The notes below the pieces were generated by a model that was not told the origin of the DNA, made no database searches, and was given only the letters and a program-made list of their open reading frames with translations. Both the position numbers and the translations under genes were made by a program. 64,000 nt of DNA from Siderastrea siderea (taxonomy: Eukaryota; Cnidaria; Anthozoa; Scleractinia; Rhizangiidae): NCBI GenBank assembly GCA_964030785.1, contig OZ034978.1, positions 18,788,953 to 18,852,952 of the forward strand, given 5' to 3'. This document shows, piece after piece, positions 51,192 through 60,815 of this stretch (position 1 is the stretch's first letter; each line of letters opens with the position of its first letter).

Positions 51192-52660
51192 GGCAAGATT
51201 TCCGCACAGCCCCATACTTCATTATGCATACAGCTCTTTGTTTAAAGAAAACAATAGCGCGTATTTCTAATGCGCATTTCTAATGACTCCTTTTGTTCAA
51301 CAAAGTTTATATTTTTTTTCTAAGTCCATATAGACTTAGACAAAATTTACGGATTTCGGGTCAAAAATACGGAAAATCGAGCAATTTTTTAAAAATTTGT
51401 GCACTTTTCCCGTGTTTTTAAATCTGTCTCGAGTGTAAATTGTTAGAAAAAAAGCGGATTTAAGTCGTAAGGTTAGCCATAAATGAGGTTATGGACAGCG
51501 CGTATTTTGTTAACGTAAACTACATAACATTTTAAAAATAAAAGGTTTTCTTACCCTTCTTGTGTCTTGTGTCGTTTATTTTTCTTTTATTTACTTATTT
51601 CTTTATTTTTGCTTTCCTTGTTAACATGGAGACAATGCTTGTAAAGCAGGAATTTTTCGTATTTTATTCTTGCTTTCCCTGTTGAAATGTAGCGTGGCCG
51701 AATTACGAACGGTGCATAAAGTGGTACTCCGGGAACTGAACCATTTATGCGTCCTTGCAGACCTCACAAAGGGCGACGATAGGCTTGATAATGTTGCCAA
51801 AAGGATCCTTGTTATAATGCTGATGCTACATCCACTCCTGTAGGTAGCTTTCGTAGAGTTCTTTGGACGTTCCTGTGTGGGGCAAACCTCGGTGCCTAAG
51901 TTTGCGAAGTTTAAGCTGTACTAGTTCACTGTGAGATGAATATAGCCCTCGCTTTGTAGGTAATCATAAGCTTTCCACTTGGCGCTCATCACGCGTGTTC
52001 CTGGCAAGATGTGTGCGCGTATGATGGGCAAAAAGTGTATCTTTATCACTGCGCTCTACCGGAACAAGGAAGCAAGCCTTCATTTCACGGCCGCCGAAGA
52101 ATGGATCGAGCAGAAGAGTGAAATGCTTGGCCTTTTTGTTCAACTGAGAACCAATGGGTGGACAAAAATAAATCATTTTTTCGTGCAGTAAGTCTAAAAG
52201 GTGAGCTCTCTTTGTAATAGAAGTAATTCAAATGTAAATTTCGTTGAATTTTAATAATGTTGATTGGTAGCTAAACATAAAAATATTCTATCGCCGGGAA
52301 AATGTCAACAAATCACCGTGGTGTAGTGGTATAGTAGATGGACAGCTAATCCAAAGATAAGATGAAGAGTGAGAGTTCGAGGCAAGCCGAGGGTAAATCC
52401 AAAGGAAAAAAAGAAGAAAAAAACTGGTAAGGGACTGGGTAAGAGAAAAATAGAAGAAAAGAGGAGGAACGGAAAAGAAGGAGTAAGAGAAGAGAGAAAA
52501 AAAGGCAGACGCAACTAAATCCATTTTTATTGAAAAAGTAAGTAGTAATTATCAATGTATATATTCAAAGGGCCATTGTCTTAAAAAACAATAGAGCACA
52601 TGCATAATTAATTTATTCAAGCATGCATAATGAAGTATGGGGCTGTGCGGAAATCTTTCC
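51192..52660. mobile_element. 1.47-kb non-autonomous DNA transposon with 8-bp target duplication
   Basis: Terminal inverted repeats of about 36 bp (GGCAAGATTTCCGCAC at the left, mirrored as GTGCGGAAATCTTTCC at the right) are flanked by AAAAATTC at 51184-51191 and 52661-52668. The other six units show the site with one AAAAATTC. An 8-bp duplication fits hAT, P or Merlin elements; the termini alone do not decide. There is no transposase ORF; the interior includes a tRNA-like promoter region and a purine-rich tract. Confidence 0.88.
52314..52400 (+). other. tRNA-like polymerase III promoter (SINE head) inside the U7 transposon
   Basis: TGGTGTAGTGGTATAGT resembles an A box and GAGTTCGAGGC a B box, about 40 nt apart, followed by a purine-rich tail (AAAGGAAAAAAAGAAG). 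This is the layout of a tRNA-derived SINE head. The arms do not form a full cloverleaf, so it is not a functional tRNA. Confidence 0.55.
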
Positions 52661-52988
52661 AAAAATTCTACTTGGCTGTTTAAGAAAAGCACTCTACCCA
52701 CGCAAACCATGGATGAAAGCAAAGAAAATGTAAGATGCGGCTGCCATTCACCTGGGTGTCGTGTGCGACATCTTGAGTTCCAGAATGTGATCTTCAAGTG
52801 ACGAGTTCTGAATGAAAACATTACGAAAAATAAGGTGTTGGTTACTTTTGATCAGTAAAATATAATCAGGAGAAAAGACAATCTACAACTGAAACATATG
52901 GGGAAAGAAGCGAATGACTAGAAAAATCGACAGATGACGATCTCATGAAGGAAACCATTGTCTGAAAGTACGCATTGGTGCTACGAAC

Positions 52989-53060
52989 TCCCACATGGTC
53001 TAGCGGTTAGGATTTCTGGTTTTCACCCAGGCGGCCCGGGTTCGACTCCCGGTGTGGGAA
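52989..53060 (+). tRNA. tRNA-Glu(TTC), unit 7
   Basis: An intact cloverleaf with anticodon TTC. The 3' trailer differs slightly from the other copies just after the discriminator base. Confidence 0.96.
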
Positions 53061-53437
53061 TATAAATTTCATTTTTTATTTCTTATTTCTGTAGTTTTTG
53101 TACTTTTAACATTTCTATTCTTATCCACGGTAAACATCCTTGAAAAATTTTTTTTTTTATTTGCGTAAACCTTGAATGAAACTTTACACAACGATACGCC
53201 TCCGGTCCCCCGCCCGAGGTTATTCACTACACCTGCTGTAACTGCGGATTTAATTGCCGACAGGATACACGGCAAACAAAGCTGTCAATAGGCTCACGGT
53301 AGGGAAAACTTGAACACTAGTGGTGAGCAACCTTCTTCTCATGGTCTTTGGCAATCCAACAAAGCGTGACTCCGTGCGGAAAACAAGCAAGAGCGCCTGT
53401 TTTGAACTACTACTACTACTAACAATAAAAGTAAAAG

Positions 53438-53509
53438 TCCCATATGGTCTAGCGGCTAGGATTCCTGTTTTTTACCTAGGCGGCCCGGGCTCGACTCTCG
53501 GTATGGGAA
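53438..53509 (+). pseudogene. tRNA-Glu-like relic with TTT anticodon, RBM19 copy B
   Basis: This is the copy B counterpart of the relic at 42534. The anticodon loop reads TTTTTAC, giving anticodon TTT (Lys) in a tRNA-Glu body. The T-stem is better than in copy A (CCGGG/CTCGG), while the anticodon stem keeps the T-C mismatch. It is probably a pseudogene; if charged it would be a Glu/Lys identity chimera. Confidence 0.7.
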
Positions 53510-55034
53510 AGCAAACCCTTTTAGTACTAACCGTTTTTCACATATCTTTGTTACTAACACGAAACATTTTTTCCTACATCCTATGTACCTTGTATGCATC
53601 ATTTTCCTGCACTATCTTGGTATCTTTGCTTTTGTATTTCTGAGGTAGTCACAATTACTGTAGCAAGCGTGAAGTCTTATTTGGTAAATAAATATGACAG
53701 ATATTCCGAACAAAACAGGACCTTAAAACAATTTTCCAGTAAAGAGAATGCAATGGAACTCGAAGCACACAAAAAGAGAATCAAGTCCTAGCAGATGGAT
53801 TCCCTTTTTCTCTTCACCTGTATGCTTTACATTGAGTCGACATCGTGGGGAGAAATAAGGTGTTTATGTTCAAGAACGTACCTGAAGTTGTTTTATGGCC
53901 TTCAAAGCGTCTGATTTTGTCTTGTACTCTACAAAGTCGTAACCCATAGACAGCAAATTTCCTGGAAAAAAATTTATTAACAAAACGAAATGAAAAAAGC
54001 ACGGTCCAACAAAAACATGACAACATTTTTACTTTTAGCTATGGCCTCAAAAACCGTATGCTTATTGCTACTGATTACTGGTGTCGTACATACCCGGTTT
54101 TTTGGGATCCTTTTTCTTCGCTATTGTTGCATTAAGAAGAGGGCCCATCTCGGAAAACGCCTAGTGCAAAAACACCACAAATGAACGTAAGATTAATTTC
54201 ATCGCCGGATTAATCCATCAGCCCACTTCAGCAGCGCCCATCACCCATAACGCGTTAGCAGGGCATTTGTCGCCGTTGTTACACCGGGGTGGGTCATTTG
54301 CAAATTATCTCGTCCCGGGGGTTGAACATTCGTCTCCCCAGGGGCAGTTGAGGGCCCCGTATTTTTGGTGTCGCAGATTCGTCAGTGACTTCGTTTCAGT
54401 GAAGAGTTTTTTACGTGATCGAGACCGGTTTCAGGCTTTTTCTCCGGAACTAATGTTCGTTTAAGATGAAATTCTACGTTGCTTTTGGCCTGAATAGCAG
54501 TAATTAGTTAACCGTTTTAAAGAGGAAGAAAGAACAGAAAATAGTGCTGAAAGGATGACATTATTTTATTCCGCTTCTTTTCTACCTGCCTCTAACTGCA
54601 GCTAGGTGAGTAAACGGCTCATATTTCGGCAGAAAAGGACGCAGGAATAAACAACACAAGTAAAACAAACTGCGGTAACTGACTAAAATCCTATTCAAAT
54701 CACCTCTTTCAGGCCGTCTTCAGTGGTATTGAAGTTCAGGTTCTTTACGAACACTGTTGTTCCCTCGGCGTTTTCTGAATCACTGGCTTCGTCTTCTTGA
54801 TTATTCTCATCGGTTTCTTTGCTCTGGGGACAATCCAAAGAAGTTAGAGCAATCTCTCTTTAAGAAACATTACATTAGACTCTAATTAGTGTGGGCTGGA
54901 AAGTTTGTTAGTAGTTGTTACGAAAAGTGTGTGTCAATTCATTTAGGCTGCGTAGCTGGCGGATTGTTCGCGCGAAGGCAAAGTTTAGCCTGTGAAAAAA
55001 TTCCTTAGTGAGGAATAAGGCAAATGGGGCTTTA

Positions 55035-55592
55035 TAGTCTGGCAGCAAATGTATTCCCGTGGGAATTTCGTGTTGAAAGCAAGTCACTACTCTAGAAGTA
55101 TTAAGGGGACCTCAAATGACAAGAAAAATCTTGTTGCCAGTTTAGCAACTCGCACCGAGGCTTTTTAGGGGGTATTATGAAAATGACCTGAGGGAGTCTG
55201 CATGAAAACGAGGCTGAGGAATAAAACTTCTTAAAACTTTATTAACTGTGGATAAAGCGAAACGAAATGACATAAGATATAAAACCCAATGTTGGCGGTG
55301 TTGGTCTAAACCAATAGGACACGTCACTAGTCACGTGACTGAGCTAGCATGAAAGCGAGGCTGACAAATGAAACTACTTACAACTTTAGTAGCAGCGGAT
55401 AAAGCGAAGCCAAAATAACAGAAAATATTAAACTCAATGTCGTCAATGTTGGTCTAAGGCAAAAGGACACGTCACCAGTCACGTGACTAAGCTACCATGA
55501 AAACGAGGCTGAAGAATTAAACTTCTTATAACTTTTTTAATTGTGGGTACACGACATCAAAATAACAGAAAATTGATATCAATCTCAATGGT
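55035..55592 (+). repeat. Left long terminal inverted repeat of the transposon
   Basis: It aligns end to end with the reverse complement of the right end. It contains 149-bp subrepeats, each starting CATGAAAACGAGGCTGA (near 55201, 55349 and 55497, with weaker ones at 55649 and 55792) and carrying the palindrome TAGTCACGTGACT. These are probably serial transposase-binding sites. Confidence 0.85.
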
Positions 55593-55963
55593 GTTATGAG
55601 CCAGCATGCTGTAGAGGCATCGCGTTTCTAATCACGTGTCCTCAGAAGCATGGAAATGAGGCTGGATTACGAACGTGCTTTGAGGGCTTCTTTATTGTGC
55701 ACAAACATACATCCACCAAGGTTAAGCAGATAGAAGATTAGTGTTTAAGTTTTAACTGTGGTCTTTGGGTGATTATGTGACATGTCAAGCATGGAAACGT
55801 GGCCATTGCTTCAAACTATCCTGGACAATGCCTTTGTAAAAGGAAATAGCTTAACCTCCATTACTCAGTTAAATGCTCAAACGTCACAGAAATGTTTCAA
55901 GAATGTTGCTCTTCACGAATTATGTCTTGACTTGCACTTCCTTCTTGAGACCTAGTCTTCTTC

Positions 55964-55978
55964 TTATTCTTCTTCCTT

Positions 55979-56034
<56 letters not shown>

Positions 56035-57436
56035 AATCGTCATCATCACCATCATCGCTTTCATACATGTTTTCACATGGTTCCCCACTGTCTGAACAAC
56101 TACAGAGATCAGTGCAGTTAAGCGCAGCTTTTCTACACTGACAGCGGTTTGTGCAACATTTCTCTTTGGCGCATTTGCACTTGACAAGATAGATGATGGC
56201 TTCTGGTGCTGGGGGTAGTTTTGTCATCACAGGCACCCATCCAGTTTCACAAGCAGTCCAACCAAAGCTCTCTGGTGATGGGAGAGTAGGATTTGCGACC
56301 TCATCATTATTCCACACCAAAAGTTGATAGTGGGCTCTAAAGATTGCCTGACTTAAGGCAGCTTGGGTTGGGGGTAGCCGTGCTGATTGGGCTTGCTTCT
56401 TTCTAAATAGCCACCATCTCAGCTCCTTTACTGTACTGATATCTGTCCTCGGTAGATACAGCTGACACACAAACTTCTCGATTAAGGCCATCGTCTTTGC
56501 GCTGGGAATTGCACTCATTCCAAGATCTGAAAGCCCTCTGATGACCTCTTCTTCAGCTTCCATGAAGGCTTTCCAGCAAGAAGCTTTCCCTTTTCCAGAA
56601 AAGCAGCCTGTATTGTCAGCTCCACTTAAAGCATGAAAGGCAGGAAGTGCCGCTGCTTTAGCCGGGCCAAGAGCATGAAAAATTGGTTGAAGCTTGATTT
56701 TGCGATGATTCTGACCTGTGCCTGTGACAAATAAGGTGTTCTCGCAGAGACTTGGATAACGTCTAACAGAGAGAATAAAAACATCTGTGTCGGGAGAGTG
56801 AATCCGCAGCTCAGTTGCACCATTGGCTGTAGCATCAATAGCATGTAATATTATCTTTGTATCTGCCTCCTCCTGGTTGCTTTGCAGATATGACATATCT
56901 CTATTAGTTCCCTTGCACTGAGAGCTCCATGCTACAACAACGTCTCGTCCATTTCTCTCCCCATACTCGATGGTCTTCTGTGCCAAGTAATCTGTCAACT
57001 CCATCTTGGTTTTGGTGTGTAAAAGAAGCCTTTTCATTGGCACTTTTGCGATGTGGGTCGAGGCAGTAATGCGATAGTACACTGGAGTTTGCCCTTCTTG
57101 CCTCTTAATGCGAGTGCCCTCTTTCAGGGAGGATGGGAGATCGTATCTGTCAAAAATCAGGCGGAGTTCTTCACTGTCACTGTACTTCTCAAAAATACGG
57201 CTAATGAAGTGATCTGCTAGGTGTGAGCAGTTTCTTATCCATTCAGGCTTGCCTAACGATTGCACTTCAGCCATTGCATCAACAACAGAGACTCTCATTT
57301 GCTGTTCCCTATTCTGCTCATTTTGAGTGACATTAGTGGCATTGCCTTCATTTAGATCTGCCGGTAGCTTCTCCAAAATGTTCATCAGGGCACTCTTACA
57401 TGAGCAATGAAGCATCGTTCCATCAGCTGCAAACAT
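55964..57436 (-). CDS. Transposon protein part 4: FEN/XPG-like nuclease core, CXC domain, Asp tail
   Basis: An ORF of 490 codons in the same frame as part 3, directly after a TAG. Visible nuclease signatures: FDRY at residues 95-98, EEAD at 189-192, SPDTDVFIL at 214-222 and LSGADNTGCFSGKGK at 270-284. They match in order the acidic metal-binding clusters and GxD/G-K-G helix-hairpin region of FEN/XPG-type PIN nucleases. Residues 420-454 hold a tesmin/TSO1-like CXC cysteine cluster (CKCAKEKCC, CQC, CSCS), a known DNA-binding fold. The tail (about 461-490) is almost pure Asp encoded by a GAT repeat. It may supply strand cleavage and end binding for transposition. Short histidine and methionine ORFs over the repeat are shadows. 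Confidence 0.8.
55980..56033. repeat. (CAT)n microsatellite encoding poly-Asp
   Basis: About 17 CAT repeats on the plus strand read as GAT codons in the transposon ORF on the minus strand. Confidence 0.95.
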
Positions 57437-59152
57437 CTATCTTGGCACAACGGAAAACTCGTATGTTCCGACGGCTTCTTGAATATCAATCTCTGGTCGA
57501 CTCTTGCAAATAACCATCATTCTTGCAAACAGGTTCCTGTCCTCTTGGAGCTCTACGAAGTTGTTGTCTGCCCCAAGTTTGACTTTTTTGCCTTCTGTCT
57601 TCCAAGTGAGAAGCTTTTGTTTCTTCATTGGGGCCCAGAAATTGGTTTTTCTTTCTTGGATCCGCTCTTTGACAAAACTCTGAAAGAGTTTCTGTCCGAT
57701 GGTACTTTGCTCGCAAAGATCTTTCTTGACGTTCTCCGGCATCACAACCTTCGTTACAAGATTAAATAAATCGCCACTATCCTGATTAAATGGATTGGTG
57801 AAGCTCTCCATTGTGGTCAATAACTGCTCGATACTCTTCTCTTCACGGGCAAGCACAGCCGACGTGAGAGCATGATGGTGAGACACCGACGTTGTGGACG
57901 AACTGCCCGCCATACTTTTAGCTTGCTCAGCCAAACGAGCTAATTCAGGGGCGATAAGGAAAAACTCGACTCGGGCACTTGGGTTCAAGGTAATTCCAAC
58001 CAATCCACCTGACACTTTCATTGAACGATTGATGTGCTCAAGGGCATTATCGGCTCCAAGTGCACAGAATGGCGTATTGGGGGTCTTATTGACAACCCAG
58101 TTTCCACTAAGGAATTCATCATAGATCTCGGGATCCGACTCTGGCAACAGCTGCATTTCGGCTAGGTACAGAGGAATCATTCTGGCATAGTTTAGGCGGT
58201 CATGAGCAAAGAAATATTTTGCAAACAATTTTAGGGCTGTAAGATGCAGATGCCAGTCCCCAGTACGAACTGACGTAATAAACAACATCATCTCCAAGAC
58301 CATTCTCATGTAGTGACGGAATACTTTGAATTCAGGGATCTTGTCATGGGAGGCATCGAAAGCCTCCATCCTCCCAATGACATCAAGAGACTGCAGAGCT
58401 TCTACCATCTTTGCATGTGCATTCTCTACTTCATTCTTCTTTCCTTTCGTGCAAGCGTTGGCAAGGTCTTTTGCAACTTTCTCGAGTTTCTCGTGTATTT
58501 GTGACTCTTGTTCAAAAAAGGCTTTCTGGTACATGAGAAACAAGGCTTGCAGGGTCACCATGTGAGCTGCTTCTCCCCTTTTCACATGATTACCATCAAT
58601 TATCTGCTTGACTGTTGCAGGACCGTAGATTTCAGATTCGATCCAACAAAGATCAATTCCGCTGTTTTCAATAAACGCTCCAATTGTGCGAAGTTGGGCC
58701 ATGACAATGTGCAGTTCACCAGGGCGAAGTATTAGGTGCTGAAGATCATTTCGAGCCATCTGAAGTTTTTTTGCAGGTTGATACAAACCCATATCGAGGG
58801 AAATGACTGTTTTCCTTTCGGGACCTACAACCTTTGTGGTGATTGCCTGGGCCTGCATCAAAATTGTAAGCAACGTGTTCCATTCATGGGCTGGTGCTGC
58901 AACCAGAGGGGGAGAACTGACCTGTGTCAAAGGCATCTTGTCGTGAATAAGAGAGTTATATCCAGACCAAACTGGCACTGGCGTTGACGCTAAATTGGCA
59001 ACTTGCTGGTCTAGCAATCTGTTCTCGTCTGTTCGCGTTTCTTCAGCGCGTTCTTCAGCAGGAGTTCTCGTCAAGTTGCGCCCAAAAAGCCAAGCGAAAT
59101 CTTTGAGCTGTACTGTTATATATAGGAATCTCTTCCTCTGCAAAAAGCCCAA
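57437..59152 (-). CDS. Transposon protein part 3: VWSG region
   Basis: An ORF of 571 codons. It is preceded, in a frame shifted by one base, by about 60 open codons from the acceptor near 59272 (IQNTASQSRTIKD through IPIYNSTAQ). One extra A near 59093 accounts for the shift, so the listed Met is not the real start. Residues 61-70 (VWSGYNSLIH) and the following Pro- and Asp-rich blocks, including VISLDMGLYQPAKKLQ near 118, are family landmarks. The frame stops at TAG 57439-57437 and continues uninterrupted as part 4. No named domain is recognised here; an alpha-helical Lys/Glu-rich stretch lies at about 215-250. Confidence 0.75.
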   Translation of the reverse strand: MGFLQRKRFLYITVQLKDFAWLFGRNLTRTPAEERAEETRTDENRLLDQQVANLASTPVPVWSGYNSLIHDKMPLTQVSSPPLVAAPAHEWNTLLTILMQAQAITTKVVGPERKTVISLDMGLYQPAKKLQMARNDLQHLILRPGELHIVMAQLRTIGAFIENSGIDLCWIESEIYGPATVKQIIDGNHVKRGEAAHMVTLQALFLMYQKAFFEQESQIHEKLEKVAKDLANACTKGKKNEVENAHAKMVEALQSLDVIGRMEAFDASHDKIPEFKVFRHYMRMVLEMMLFITSVRTGDWHLHLTALKLFAKYFFAHDRLNYARMIPLYLAEMQLLPESDPEIYDEFLSGNWVVNKTPNTPFCALGADNALEHINRSMKVSGGLVGITLNPSARVEFFLIAPELARLAEQAKSMAGSSSTTSVSHHHALTSAVLAREEKSIEQLLTTMESFTNPFNQDSGDLFNLVTKVVMPENVKKDLCEQSTIGQKLFQSFVKERIQERKTNFWAPMKKQKLLTWKTEGKKVKLGADNNFVELQEDRNLFARMMVICKSRPEIDIQEAVGTYEFSVVPR

Positions 59153-59690
59153 AGGTTGGATACAAAGGGCTGCCTGGCCTAGAAGGAGGCTTTGGGCAAT
59201 CCAACAGGGTTGTTATTGATTCTGGAAGGTCCTTTATGGTGCGACTTTGACTTGCTGTGTTTTGAATCCTAAGGCCAATGAAAGGAAAAAGTCAGAATGT
59301 ACAAAAAACCATGATGGCATTAACAACAAGACAAGTAAGACTATTTTTCATCCACATTGCACATCCCTCTTATCTATAGAGTGATGCTATAGGAAAAACG
59401 TGTTCTTAACGTCTGGGCACAGTATTTCCCTGTGTGTTGAAGATTCAGTTTTTTTGTTATATTATGAACGCAAGAGATTATAAATTGTTATAGTAACGTT
59501 TCGATATAACGCGCGCCCTGATTGGTTGAAACAGCGTGCTTTATCAGAGTACAGATGCACAGAGTAATCCGTGACGACATTCTGCACATGGTGGCAAGCT
59601 GAAAACCTTGCTTGCACGCCATGAATAAAACTTGTTTTCTTGCAAATTAAAGCCAATTTCTTTACAAATGTGAGTAAAGCTATATTATAA

Positions 59691-59880
59691 AACAAATAAA
59701 AAAGCCAAAACCGTGCTTTGTTCTGTGATAAAGAAGGTAAGGAAGTGACGAGAGCATGAAAGAAGTAGGGAGAAGCACTTGCCTGCGGCTCGTGTTCACC
59801 CTACACTTCTTTCGTGCTCTCGCCACTTCCTTGCGTGCTTTATCACAGAACAAAGCACGGTTTTGGCCTTTTTATTTGTT
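59691..59880. mobile_element. 190-bp hairpin element in the transposon intron
   Basis: AACAAATAAAAAAGCC and the sequence up to GAAAGAAGTAGGG are mirrored by CCCTACACTTCTTTC through GGCCTTTTTATTTGTT, giving arms of about 80 bp. It is a likely nested MITE. It lies in the stretch between parts 2 and 3 that I read as an intron, which would let the host element tolerate it. Confidence 0.75.
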
Positions 59881-59960
59881 AACTAATAGATTTTTATAGT
59901 AACATTATTATCGTCATTGTCATCGTAGTAGTAAAAATCGTAGTAGTAAAAAAGTATAAA

Positions 59961-60815
59961 TTATAAAAACCTGAGATCCACTTCCACATCGTCTGGTTCT
60001 CTCTTCTGGTAAATAGCCATTGCGGCTCCGTGGAAGGTTCGCTGACCATCGTATGTGTCTTCCGCGAAGTCTACATTGTCGACTGCAAAGAATACATGCT
60101 TGCCACGGACAATATTTGGAGGAAGATAGACTCCGCCATTCTGTTCCATACGTTGAAGGACACTCTGCTCTATTTGTGCCTCCACTCTCAGAAGCCTGTT
60201 ATACTCTACAGCTAAACCGAAACCATGGAGCATGTTCACAATCTCCTTGCTTCTGAGAGCTTGATGTATTGCTAGGCCGATAGCCAGCTGTTGCGGCATT
60301 TCTCTTGTTATTTTAAGCAATTCCGATTTCTTGTTCTTTTTCTGTCGTTCCGACAAGGTAAGAGAAACAGTCGTCTGTGCTAGAGTAACAACACGCTTAC
60401 GGACCTCGGTGGATTTCTCCTCCTCATTTGTTGTTGTATTTGGGCCTTGAACAACCCATCGGAAAAAGCAGTAAAGTTCTGGAGGTATGTGCTCGTCTGA
60501 TGCGTTGTCTAGTGAACCTGTGAACACCCACTTTTTACATCTGTTTATGCATTTTCTCAGGAGAACAGCGGCGTCATAAAGAGTTCTGATTTGCTCAGAA
60601 CTTTTTGGGCACGCTTCTTCTGATAACTGGATAGCAGCATCTCTGGCTTCTTTAATGCTTACCCTTTCTGACTCATTCTTTCTCTTTGGTTTGTGGAATT
60701 CAACATCGGGTATTTCAGTAGATATTAGTTGCTTCAATTTCTTTCTGCTGCATGTAGGATTTACCACATGGTTTGCTTGTAAAATACAATTATATGCAGC
60801 TTCTAGATCCGCCAT
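59961..60815 (-). CDS. Transposon protein part 2: conserved middle region
   Basis: An ORF of 284 codons. The first residues (MADLEAAYNCILQANHV) look like the continuation of part 1 rather than a true start. The C-terminal part has VFFAVDNVDFAEDTYDG followed by FHG, a motif I recall from large uncharacterised cnidarian and fish proteins of this family. The ORF ends at a plausible donor (CTCAG then GTTTTTA) near 59966. An acceptor (GGCCTTAG) near 59272 would join it in frame to RIQNTASQ, leading to part 3, so an intron of about 0.7 kb is likely. Confidence 0.7.
   Translation of the reverse strand: MADLEAAYNCILQANHVVNPTCSRKKLKQLISTEIPDVEFHKPKRKNESERVSIKEARDAAIQLSEEACPKSSEQIRTLYDAAVLLRKCINRCKKWVFTGSLDNASDEHIPPELYCFFRWVVQGPNTTTNEEEKSTEVRKRVVTLAQTTVSLTLSERQKKNKKSELLKITREMPQQLAIGLAIHQALRSKEIVNMLHGFGLAVEYNRLLRVEAQIEQSVLQRMEQNGGVYLPPNIVRGKHVFFAVDNVDFAEDTYDGQRTFHGAAMAIYQKREPDDVEVDLRFL

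Larger units (their letters stand above)
46829..53230. repeat. Tandem unit U7, directly downstream of RBM19 copy B
   Basis: Homology begins inside the intron just upstream of copy A's linker exon and ends near 53230, where copy B begins. The unit lost about 1.3 kb between 47210 and 47221, including the whole GTGGTCGC cluster, and has private deletions in exons c and d. It gained a 1.47-kb transposon at 51192-52660. It shares a 25-nt deletion with U4. Confidence 0.85.

Noticed and set aside
55201..55660. Possible CRISPR-like array
   Set aside because: The direct repeats are 149 bp with no short repeat and unique spacer pattern, lie at transposon ends and are mirrored at the other end; the DNA is eukaryotic.
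55873..56121. Histidine-rich and methionine-rich small ORFs
   Set aside because: Both are shadows of the CAT microsatellite in other frames of the transposon ORF.
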